Positions 25,688-33,036 of a stretch of 64,000 bases of DNA are shown here, in pieces. The notes below the pieces were generated by a model, which did no database searches, was not told the DNA's origin, and saw only the letters and a list, made by a program, of their open reading frames with translations. Source of the DNA: Chitinophaga eiseniae (GTDB lineage: Bacteria; Bacteroidota; Bacteroidia; Chitinophagales; Chitinophagaceae). Position 1 is the stretch's first letter. Each line of letters begins with the position of its first letter. Made by a program: the position numbers and the translations under genes. Where the stretch lies: assembly GCF_900167135.1 (NCBI RefSeq), contig NZ_FUWZ01000001.1:1536336-1600335 (forward strand), written 5' to 3'.

Positions 25688-26188
25688 TCACCCTGCCGCT
25701 CTCACCCAATCCGGCGCATTGCCGGTGTCTTTTTTCAGTATCATGTTCAACTGTGCTGCGTGATGTTGAACATGGCGCATGTTATACAGGAACAGTTCAA
25801 AAACAGGCATTATTTTATTGCTTTCCACTTCTACCCACAATTGCGTGAAATCAGTTTCCGTCATGTTAAAAATGAGGTCATGGCATTTTTTTCTGCTGGC
25901 CTGCAGATAGGCGAGTATTTCCGCCTGACTGTAAATATTGTCCGGAACGATGTCGTCGATGCCCTCAACAGGAATCACTTCACTAAGGGTGAATGAAAGT
26001 GGAGAGGAGAGCGGGCCTGCGGGAATGGTTAAATAATAGTCCAGGAAGACTGACACATGATAGGAGATATAGAAGAACTTCTTCTGTTCGTTCCAAAGGT
26101 TTTCAGGGTAAGCGGAAATGGCATTGGTCAACATGTCGATGCTGCCGCCAAACTGGTTCCATAAGCTTTCCCGGATAGTCTGTATCAT
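25688..26188 (-). CDS. DinB-superfamily protein (putative metal-dependent)
   Basis: The 166-residue protein has the DinB/YfiT four-helix-bundle pattern: a metal histidine in the first part (SYHVSVFLDYYL, His44) and the HxxxH pair in the C-terminal helix (MRHVQHHAAQLN, His139 and His143). DinB-like proteins are often thiol-dependent transferases, for example bacillithiol or mycothiol transferases; the substrate here is unknown. It is convergent with the ATPase-nuclease island and seems to be monocistronic. Base composition returns to the window average here, so it probably belongs to the host backbone. Confidence 0.85.
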   Translation of the reverse strand: MIQTIRESLWNQFGGSIDMLTNAISAYPENLWNEQKKFFYISYHVSVFLDYYLTIPAGPLSSPLSFTLSEVIPVEGIDDIVPDNIYSQAEILAYLQASRKKCHDLIFNMTETDFTQLWVEVESNKIMPVFELFLYNMRHVQHHAAQLNMILKKDTGNAPDWVRAAG

Positions 26189-26395
26189 GAAGTGTTATTT
26201 AGAAGGTTATTCAGGTCAAAAGTTAATTATTTTCCTATCAATTTACAGGAAAAACAGGACCTTCCTGCAAAAGAAATCGCGTTTGATAGACCGGCAGGAG
26301 GATAAAATTGGCAGGAGGACAAGAAAAGATATCACAATTAGTTTCGTAGCTTGCAATAATTATATCAACCAATATTTGCCACTGGAGAATAACTT

Positions 26396-27952
26396 ATGAG
26401 AAAATTGTTCTTATTGTTTTTGCTGTCACCATTTGTGGCCTTGCAAGCGGCCACTGCGTCCGTAGAACCACAGGCAACGGACGACAGCCTGAAAATCTAC
26501 AACAGAGTGCTCACAACCCGTGAGATGAAGGAAGACCTGCTGCTTTTTCGCGATATCCGGGAAAAAGCCAATTCCGGGTTATACCGCTATCGCACCAAAA
26601 AGCAGGTGGACAGTATTTATAAAGTGGCTTTCAGAGAGATCAGGAAGCCGCTGACTACTACTGAATACTTCAAGGTAATATTGCGGTTGACTGATTTCGA
26701 AGGCAGCTGCCACAACTACACCGAAGTGGGAAAAGACCTGATGGATTTTTATAACCGTCAGCGTGGTTATTTCCCCTACGATCTGAAGTATATTCAAGGT
26801 AATATCATTTTCAACCATCAAACAACGGAGATACCTGCGGGCTCCCGGGTATTAAGCATTAACGGTGTGCCTGACACCACCCTGATGCAGTCGTTCTATA
26901 AATACTTCACGGCTGACGGGTTTAACACCACACAGAAATGGACCGGAAGCGTACACCGTTCCTTCAATTACCGTTATATGATAGAGTATGGTGTGAAGGA
27001 CAATTTTACCGTTACTTTCAACCCGCCCTACAGCAAGGAAGTAAAGACGATTACCCTGCCGGCCGTTACATTGACTACCCGTAAGGAAAACCTGACGCAT
27101 CGTTACAGCGCTGCGGTGGATAGCCTGATAGATTACAACGTACAGCCGAAATACAGTTTCCGGATGGTGGACAACGCTACCGGCCTGCTCAGCTTCCGCA
27201 TCTTCAGTATGGCAGACGGAGCGGATGATCCAAGGTTCCCGGGATATGTCCGTTTTATTGATAGTGTGTTCCAGACGCTGGACAAAAACGCTGTACCGAA
27301 CCTCATCCTGGACATCAGAAGCAATCCCGGCGGCAGCGATCCTACTTTCGAGCAACCGATGATGTACCTGACAGACCATCCTTTTAAAGAAAACATATCT
27401 GCCTATGCTAATTTCGACCGTGATACTATTCCGTATATGCAGTATTTCTGGGGCGTAAGCACCGACAGCAAATGGGGCCCGGAAGAAGTGAAGGCAGGCA
27501 GAGCATTCCTGAAAAGCTATCTCCTGCCGTACAAAAACGGGAAAAGTTACCAGGACAGCGCCCATAACCCTGTTTACCATCCCAAACAACCGGCGTATAA
27601 AGGGCATTTATACCTGATGATCGACGAGAATACAGCTTCGGCGGCCTCTCACCTGGCATCACTGGTAAGGGCGTACGCCAGAAATGTGACCATTGTTGGC
27701 GTTGAAACGGTAGGCGGATATTATTGCCATAACGGACACGCCGGCGTGGTGTATGAATTACCGCATTCTAAAATCAAGACAAAGTTTTCTATCATGTATG
27801 TGGTACAGGACGCCCCTGTAAAGCCCATGCAGCCGGAGGGAAGAGGCATTATGCCGGACCATGAAGTATGGCAGTCCTACGAGGACTATATGAACCGGAA
27901 GGATTCCCAGATGGAGCATGTGCTCCGGCTTATCCGTGAAAAGAAGCAGTAG
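26396..27952 (+). CDS. S41-family (tail-specific/CtpA-like) serine peptidase, secreted
   Basis: The 518-residue protein has a signal peptide (MRKLFLLFLLSPFVALQA) and a C-terminal S41 peptidase domain: NLILDIRSNPGGSD near residues 302-315, then YLMIDENTASAASHLASL with the likely nucleophile Ser415 and VGVETVGGYY. The N-terminal ~230 residues act as a PDZ-like or helper region (AGSRVLSINGVPDT resembles a PDZ carboxylate loop). It may degrade or trim periplasmic proteins or peptides. A terminator follows that overlaps the promoter of the next gene. No partner genes suggest a specific target. Confidence 0.85.
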   Translation: MRKLFLLFLLSPFVALQAATASVEPQATDDSLKIYNRVLTTREMKEDLLLFRDIREKANSGLYRYRTKKQVDSIYKVAFREIRKPLTTTEYFKVILRLTDFEGSCHNYTEVGKDLMDFYNRQRGYFPYDLKYIQGNIIFNHQTTEIPAGSRVLSINGVPDTTLMQSFYKYFTADGFNTTQKWTGSVHRSFNYRYMIEYGVKDNFTVTFNPPYSKEVKTITLPAVTLTTRKENLTHRYSAAVDSLIDYNVQPKYSFRMVDNATGLLSFRIFSMADGADDPRFPGYVRFIDSVFQTLDKNAVPNLILDIRSNPGGSDPTFEQPMMYLTDHPFKENISAYANFDRDTIPYMQYFWGVSTDSKWGPEEVKAGRAFLKSYLLPYKNGKSYQDSAHNPVYHPKQPAYKGHLYLMIDENTASAASHLASLVRAYARNVTIVGVETVGGYYCHNGHAGVVYELPHSKIKTKFSIMYVVQDAPVKPMQPEGRGIMPDHEVWQSYEDYMNRKDSQMEHVLRLIREKKQ

Positions 27953-27972
27953 TTTACATCATTAATAGATCT

Positions 27973-28006
27973 AAAGCCTTGCAGTTTTGAACTGTAAGGC
28001 TTTTTG
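27973..28006 (+). terminator. Terminator after S41 peptidase gene
   Basis: Stem AAAGCCTTGCAGTT (27973-27986) pairs with AACTGTAAGGCTTT (27990-28003) with one G-U, followed by TTG and more T. Its end overlaps the -33 region of the tetR promoter. Confidence 0.85.
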
Positions 28007-28058
28007 TTTTTCCCGGAAATCCCTATCTTTGAAAAAGAAACAGAACGTTCTGTTTCTT
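28003..28058 (+). promoter_or_regulatory. tetR promoter with 24-bp perfect palindromic operator
   Basis: A TATCTTTG -7 box (28024-28031) has TTTG (28003-28006) upstream with a 17-bp spacer. Four bases after the -7 box begins a perfect 24-bp palindrome, AAGAAACAGAAC/GTTCTGTTTCTT (28035-28058), covering the expected transcription start. This is the classic place for TetR autorepression. Confidence 0.8.
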
Positions 28059-28070
28059 AATTCAGTTATT

Positions 28071-28619
28071 ATGAGCAGAAAACGGCAGTTTACCCGGGAG
28101 CAGTACACCACTGCCGCCCGGCAGATTGTGCAGGAGGAAGGCGCTCATCACCTTTCATTCCAGGCTGTTGCTGTCAGGTTAGGGGCCAGTAGAGGGGCAC
28201 TTACCCATAATTTCCCTACCAAACGCCACCTGGTAACGGCGATGATAGCGGATACACTGGCCCTGGCAGAGACGATCATAGAAAAAGAAATTGCGAAAGC
28301 ACCTAATGGCAACAACCCGGTGCTGACGGGCTTTCTGCGTGCCATCGCGCACCCGTCGGGCGAACTGATCCGGTTATGGAAAGGAATGTTCAACGCCGGC
28401 GCCATGGAGGAACCGCCCATTACAGATTTATACGCGGACTTTTACGAACGTTACTGGCAGCGCATCGCCGCTGAAGTAAAAGACCCCGTCAGGGCGCTGC
28501 TGATATGGGCCGCACTGGAAGGATTGGAGCTATATGAGGTGTATTACAAAACACCCTTCACAAAAGAACAGCGGACCGCCGCATTACAAAAATTGCTGGA
28601 AGACGCTGTTCATGTGTAA
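28071..28619 (+). CDS. TetR/AcrR-family transcriptional regulator
   Basis: The 182-residue protein has an N-terminal TetR HTH (residues ~8-55: TTAARQIVQEEGAHHLSFQA, then RLGASRGALTHNFPTKRHLV) and a C-terminal ligand domain with LIWAALEGLELYEVYYKTPF. The C-terminal pattern resembles the YP/CGMCC-type TetR_C domain. The start is the ATG at 28071; an ATG at 27987 would place the promoter and operator inside the coding region. The palindrome just upstream is very likely its own operator. A YjhX-family gene follows 14 bp after the stop and is probably co-transcribed, so it may share the regulation. Confidence 0.9.
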   Translation: MSRKRQFTREQYTTAARQIVQEEGAHHLSFQAVAVRLGASRGALTHNFPTKRHLVTAMIADTLALAETIIEKEIAKAPNGNNPVLTGFLRAIAHPSGELIRLWKGMFNAGAMEEPPITDLYADFYERYWQRIAAEVKDPVRALLIWAALEGLELYEVYYKTPFTKEQRTAALQKLLEDAVHV

Positions 28620-28633
28620 CAACAACATACAGC

Positions 28634-28903
28634 ATGAATCCCCTGAAAAGAAAAGACCGAAAAATTGTCAATATATCCAAACCGGAAAGAAGAGTATTGG
28701 AAGCGCTATCCAGAGGAGGGAGGGTCATCTTCGAACGGGATGAAAAAGGAAAAATAACGGAAGTAATGTGCCTCAGCGCGGAAGGCAGCTGGCTTGAGAA
28801 ATGCGACCTCGACATGTTCCGCAGGCTCAAAAACAAAAGGCTCATCGCCAGTATAGATGGCGGCCCTTACAACATCACCCGGGCCGGTAATGACGCCCTC
28901 TGA
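28634..28903 (+). CDS. YjhX (TopAI)-family protein, possible topoisomerase I-inhibiting toxin
   Basis: The 89-residue protein aligns by eye with E. coli YjhX: SKPERRVLEALSRGGRVIFERD, VMCLSAEGSWLEKCDLDMF, RRLKNKRLIAS and GGPYNITRAG follow the family order throughout. E. coli YjhX (TopAI) inhibits DNA topoisomerase I and is neutralised by the acetyltransferase YjhQ. No YjhQ-like gene is present next to this copy; its operon partner is a TetR regulator. It may therefore be a solitary toxin-like protein under transcriptional control or a domesticated family member. The ATG at 28634 adds ~11 residues before the conserved part. Confidence 0.8.
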   Translation: MNPLKRKDRKIVNISKPERRVLEALSRGGRVIFERDEKGKITEVMCLSAEGSWLEKCDLDMFRRLKNKRLIASIDGGPYNITRAGNDAL

Positions 28904-28915
28904 ATTATACGACAT

Positions 28916-28956
28916 ATCCCGGAAGCAACATCGTTTGTTTCCGGGATTATCTTTTC
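28916..28956 (+). terminator. Terminator after yjhX-like gene
   Basis: A 13-bp stem (28916-28928 with 28935-28947; ATCCCGGAA/TTCCGGGAT core) is followed by TATCTTTT. It overlaps the stop codon of the convergent hypothetical gene. Confidence 0.75.
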
Positions 28957-29765
28957 TCCCGGCTGCAGGCGCCTGTCTGCATATTGATTTTGACAATATC
29001 CACCTGATGACGGTTGTTCTCATCTTCTTCTCCGAAAACATAAAAACCGCCCTCTTCCCCCATCTCTATCCGGTAGAGGATCTGTGAAACAAGATGTTTG
29101 TTGCGCTTGTTTTTACCGAAGATTTCCTGCGCTTTTTCATATGAAACTGGGCTTTTCCCGGAAATACTGTCAAATGCCGGTGTTTGGGGAAGAATGATCT
29201 GTTTAAGGATATCTTTCTCGGGATGCAGCCATCCGTCATTTTTAACGAGCGTCCCGTAGGGCGCCGGCTCATTGTTGATCACCACTGCTTCTGCCAGCCG
29301 GCAGTCATGACTGCCTACATACCCCATCATGCCATAATGCAGATACGCGCCATGGTGATAGCCTGAAATGTAATAGTGGAGGGCTCCTCCGGTGGTGACG
29401 ACAATAGTGTCCGTTTTCAGAAAGACCGGATAAGGGATTTTCACGGAGCAATACATGCTGTCATCCGAGATATAGGAAAAATTACTTTTTACCAGTGTAT
29501 CCTGAACAACCTGCCCGTTGCGCAGGATTTTAAACTGCAGCTGCCGGATTTCTTTTTGCTGAAACCCTGAAAATTTAATTTCGGGTTGCTCCGTAACGGT
29601 GATGACGGAATCACATTGTTTGCTGTATTTTTCTTCGTCTTCGACCGCCTGCCGGCGTCTTTGTTCGGTACTCACCCAAAAACATCCTGCCACGAACAGC
29701 AGCAGCACGGCTATGATGCCCAGGAAAAAGAGGCTGTATTTTAGAAATTTCTTTAAGGTCAACAT
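28947..29765 (-). CDS. Hypothetical membrane-anchored protein
   Basis: The 272-residue protein has one N-terminal membrane segment (LKYSLFFLGIIAVLLLFVAG), possibly a lipoprotein signal because the segment ends at a cysteine (AGCFW). The extracytoplasmic part is beta-rich (IKFSGFQQKEIRQLQFKIL, GGALHYYISGYHHGAYLHYG). No known family or catalytic motif was recognised. An inverted repeat with the start codon near one arm lies upstream (29760-29798), with a TATATTTG box on the minus strand at 29771-29778. It is convergent with the yjhX-like gene and divergent from a lipoprotein-protease operon. Confidence 0.7.
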   Translation of the reverse strand: MLTLKKFLKYSLFFLGIIAVLLLFVAGCFWVSTEQRRRQAVEDEEKYSKQCDSVITVTEQPEIKFSGFQQKEIRQLQFKILRNGQVVQDTLVKSNFSYISDDSMYCSVKIPYPVFLKTDTIVVTTGGALHYYISGYHHGAYLHYGMMGYVGSHDCRLAEAVVINNEPAPYGTLVKNDGWLHPEKDILKQIILPQTPAFDSISGKSPVSYEKAQEIFGKNKRNKHLVSQILYRIEMGEEGGFYVFGEEDENNRHQVDIVKINMQTGACSREKR

Positions 29766-29798
29766 TCATTCAAATATATAACATGACAGTGAATGTTG
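29760..29798 (-). promoter_or_regulatory. Inverted repeat around a near-leaderless promoter
   Basis: CAACATTCA (29760-29768) and TGAATGTTG (29790-29798) form a 9-bp inverted repeat. Between them lies CAAATATA (29771-29778), which reads TATATTTG on the minus strand, a -7 box just 5 bp from the ATG at 29763-29765. No good -33 box was found. It could be an operator. Confidence 0.4.
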
Positions 29799-29877
29799 AA
29801 ATTTTTTGCAAAATTTTCCAGCGCACTAGTTCATATATCCTTCCTCCGTGTTTTAATGGCTAAATAATTATCATTAA

Positions 29878-30528
29878 ATGCTGCTTAGAAAGAATTGTTG
29901 CAGGCGGGGAGGACTATACTTGTTGTTATATGCCCTGCTGTGCAGTTGCGGATCACGGCATACAGCGCCGGGAGGCCGGGAAATGCCTGCCAGAAGTATG
30001 TTGCCCGACCAGCATATCCTTGATCTGGGAGAAGACCGGGACGAAAATCATCTCCCGGGGACCCTGGCGGGATTTCCTTTTACCCCCCGTTATTTTGAGT
30101 GGCAGGCGGACGGAAGGCCTGCTAAATTTCTCGCCTTGTCACTTCCTGATGTATCTGCTGACCAACAGGCGAACGAGCTGATAAACCGTTACCAGTTACT
30201 GGCCCCCGCACTGATTCATCAATGGGCCCCACGTCACACCGGCATTGTCATTGACCTGCGTAACAACGGCGGCCACGCCCAAAAGGCAACCTACCAGGTG
30301 CAGGCGGCAACCGCCGTTTTTCCGGTGGTGCTGGTGTGGGATGACAGCACCGCCAGCCGGGCAGACCGTTACATACAATGGATCGCCTCTATGGAGGCAT
30401 ATGTACAAAAAACAGACGGGCTGCTGGTAAATGACAGTCTGCTGCTGCAACTGCCTGCCACCGGAATACCCGACAGGCAACTATTACAGGATATCCCGGT
30501 AAAGGACTGCCTTCACCAGGTGTACTAA
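29878..30528 (+). CDS. Hypothetical lipoprotein upstream of two met-zincins
   Basis: The 216-residue protein has a lipoprotein signal with a charged start (RKNCCRRGG) and lipobox LLCSCGSR. The mature part contains PGTLAGFPFTPRYFEWQAD, TGIVIDLRNNGG and a segment (FPVVLVWDDSTASRADRYIQ) without a recognised family; the LRNNGG piece recalls the S41 core LRxNxGG, but the serine motif is missing. It is 25 bp upstream of the first metalloprotease gene and is probably in the same operon. It may be an accessory or inhibitor of these proteases; this is a guess from position only. Confidence 0.7.
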   Translation: MLLRKNCCRRGGLYLLLYALLCSCGSRHTAPGGREMPARSMLPDQHILDLGEDRDENHLPGTLAGFPFTPRYFEWQADGRPAKFLALSLPDVSADQQANELINRYQLLAPALIHQWAPRHTGIVIDLRNNGGHAQKATYQVQAATAVFPVVLVWDDSTASRADRYIQWIASMEAYVQKTDGLLVNDSLLLQLPATGIPDRQLLQDIPVKDCLHQVY

Positions 30529-30553
30529 TCGCCAATATCAATTTTATCGCCTA

Positions 30554-33007
30554 ATGAATCGCTATGCTTATCTGCCATTGCTAATGGTAATGGCGTCCTG
30601 CGCCATGTTTAAAAAAAGCGGCAGGAAGGGACCCCAACCCGCCCAACAGCAGGTCCCTACAGGAAAAAACGGGGTACAACCCTACGACAAGCTGATCACC
30701 ATGGAGATGCATACACAACATGGCCTCTTCACCGTTCACAGTACCAAAGAACTGGACACGGTATTATTTGAGGTCGGGGAAAAACTGTTGCACAAAAACA
30801 TCCTCACAATCAACCGTATCCTGAAAGTAACGGGCGGCGTGAAAATGTATGCAGGGGAACAACTCACTAACACGACTATATTTTTTGAACGGGGAAACAA
30901 CGGGACGTTACTATTGAAGCAGTGTAACCTCTCCAGCCGCGCAGACACTTCACAGGTTATCCATCGCGCGGTGACAGTCTCCAATACCCAACCGGTACTG
31001 GCGGTGCTGCCCATCCTGGCCTATGGAAAAGACAGCGCCAGCTTCGTAGTGAACATGACCGCGCTGCTGAAAGATCCCGCCAGTTTCGTGAATGACGCGG
31101 AAGGGGCGCAGATCAATAGCTTTCTGACAGTAAAATCCATGAAAGACCATGCTGTCACGGACATACGGACGTATCCCTCCAACGTGGAAATTGCCATCTC
31201 CAAAAATGGCGTGGCCGATAAAACCCTGTACAGTAAGCTCCCTTCGCCGGCATCGCTGGAAACAAACACGTCGTTTGTGATTTTGCCGGAAAAGCAGATG
31301 CAGCCACGTTATGCCGATAAGCTGGTCGGATATTTTACTGATAACTTTATTGAATACAGCGATACACAGCAGATTGTAAAAAAACAGGAGCTGATCCACC
31401 GCTGGCGGCTGGAGCCCAAACCGGAAGACAGCGCACGTTATTTCCGCGGAGAACTGGTGGAGCCTGCCCACCCCATCGTATTGTATATTGATCCGGCCAC
31501 GCCTAAGCAATGGCGGAAATACCTCATCCAGGGCGTTGCCGACTGGCAGCCAGCCTTTGAACAGGCAGGATTCAAAAACGCCATCACCGCAAAAGAATGG
31601 CCGGAGCATGATACCACCATGCATATGGAAGATGTACGCTACTCCTTTATCAACTATCTGCCATCGGAGATCACCAACGCCTATGGTCCTAACATCCACG
31701 ACCCCCGCAGCGGTGAAATCATACAGACCAATATCGGATGGTACCACAACATTGTGGAACTGCTGCAAGGCTGGTATCAGATACAAGCCGGTCCAAACGA
31801 CCCTATGGCCCGCTTTCCCGGATTTGACAGTGTGCTGATGGGGCAGCTGATACGCTTTGTATCAAGCCATGAGATAGGGCACACACTGGGACTACGCCAT
31901 AACTTCGGCAGCAGCAGCTGTACGCCGGTAGACAGCCTGCGCAGCATTACCTACCTGGAAGCCCACGGCCATACGGCCAGTATTATGGACTACGCCCGGT
32001 TTAATTATGTTGCGCAACCGGAAGACAGCATCCCGCAAAGGCTCCTGTTTCCCCGGGTGAATGATTACGATAAATGGGCCATTGAATGGGGCTACCGGTT
32101 GACCGGCGCGGCCACGCCGGAGGCAGATGCCACCATCATGGCACGGCTGGCAAAAGATAGCCTGGCGGCCAATCCCCGGTTGTGGTTCGGAGATGGAGAG
32201 TCGGAAGCCGGTGATCCCCGCTGCCAGACGGAAGACCTGGGCGATGATAACGTGAAAGCCAGTACGCTGGGTGTGCGCAATCTGAAACGGGTGATGGCCA
32301 ACCTGCCCCGATGGGCAGCCGAAGAGGGCGGTTTCCGCGAAAATCTCTTTCGGATGTATGACCTGTTGCTTGGCCAGTATTACAATTATCTCAACCATGT
32401 GGGGAACAACATCGGCGGCGTATGGTATACTCCCCGTTCCGATGACGATGATCAACCCTCCTTTGTTCCGGTGGAAAAAGAAAGACAAATCGCAGCAGTA
32501 ACCTATGCCAACAGGGAACTGTTTACCACGCCGGACTGGCTGCTGGATACCGCTGTGCTGAACAAATGCCAGCTGCCTTATACGTCCGACTATATTGAAG
32601 ACATGCAGGTCAAAGCTGTCAGTTTATTGTTGTCGCCCACGAAGCTCAACAGACTGTTAAGCCTGACTAAACGTTTTGGCGCCGATAAAACACTGCAGGC
32701 AGCGGAGTTGCTGGCGATGGTAAGAAGTACCATCTGGCAGGGACTTGACAGCAGCAGCGTACACATCGACGCGTATCACCGCAATATGCAGAAAGCCTAT
32801 GTAGGCGCACTCTTTAGCCTCCTGATGCATAAAGAAAGAGAGGTGAACGAATCGGATGCCGTGACGGTTGCCGTCACAGAAATTAAGACAATAGCGGACG
32901 TGGTCCACAAAGCATTGCCTCACGCGGGCAATGCCGTGGTGGCCGCTCACCTGGCTGACCTGCAGGAAAGGATCGAACGCCTGTCATCTTCTCTGTATAA
33001 AAATTGA
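30554..33007 (+). CDS. Zinc-dependent met-zincin metalloprotease, lipoprotein (DUF5117/DUF4953 type)
   Basis: The 817-residue predicted lipoprotein (lipobox VMASC) contains the extended zinc motif HEIGHTLGLRH, with His439, Glu440, His443, Gly446 and His449, and a Met-turn ASIMDYARFN about 55 residues later, the signature of metzincins. The N-terminal ~300 residues match the DUF5118/DUF5117 pattern of Bacteroidota secreted zincins (RNGV..Y..VIT, ETNTSFVILPE, RWRLEPKPEDSARY). It should act at the cell surface or in the periplasm on proteins. A close paralogue follows 29 bp downstream, a tandem duplication. Confidence 0.9.
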   Translation: MNRYAYLPLLMVMASCAMFKKSGRKGPQPAQQQVPTGKNGVQPYDKLITMEMHTQHGLFTVHSTKELDTVLFEVGEKLLHKNILTINRILKVTGGVKMYAGEQLTNTTIFFERGNNGTLLLKQCNLSSRADTSQVIHRAVTVSNTQPVLAVLPILAYGKDSASFVVNMTALLKDPASFVNDAEGAQINSFLTVKSMKDHAVTDIRTYPSNVEIAISKNGVADKTLYSKLPSPASLETNTSFVILPEKQMQPRYADKLVGYFTDNFIEYSDTQQIVKKQELIHRWRLEPKPEDSARYFRGELVEPAHPIVLYIDPATPKQWRKYLIQGVADWQPAFEQAGFKNAITAKEWPEHDTTMHMEDVRYSFINYLPSEITNAYGPNIHDPRSGEIIQTNIGWYHNIVELLQGWYQIQAGPNDPMARFPGFDSVLMGQLIRFVSSHEIGHTLGLRHNFGSSSCTPVDSLRSITYLEAHGHTASIMDYARFNYVAQPEDSIPQRLLFPRVNDYDKWAIEWGYRLTGAATPEADATIMARLAKDSLAANPRLWFGDGESEAGDPRCQTEDLGDDNVKASTLGVRNLKRVMANLPRWAAEEGGFRENLFRMYDLLLGQYYNYLNHVGNNIGGVWYTPRSDDDDQPSFVPVEKERQIAAVTYANRELFTTPDWLLDTAVLNKCQLPYTSDYIEDMQVKAVSLLLSPTKLNRLLSLTKRFGADKTLQAAELLAMVRSTIWQGLDSSSVHIDAYHRNMQKAYVGALFSLLMHKEREVNESDAVTVAVTEIKTIADVVHKALPHAGNAVVAAHLADLQERIERLSSSLYKN

Positions 33008-33036
33008 TTACCTACTAAAACCATTCATATTCACAA

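Noticed and set aside
23582..25700. Attachment site for an integrative element at tRNA-Arg
   Set aside because: No direct repeat of the tRNA 3' end and no integrase were found around the AT-rich island, so an att site cannot be claimed.
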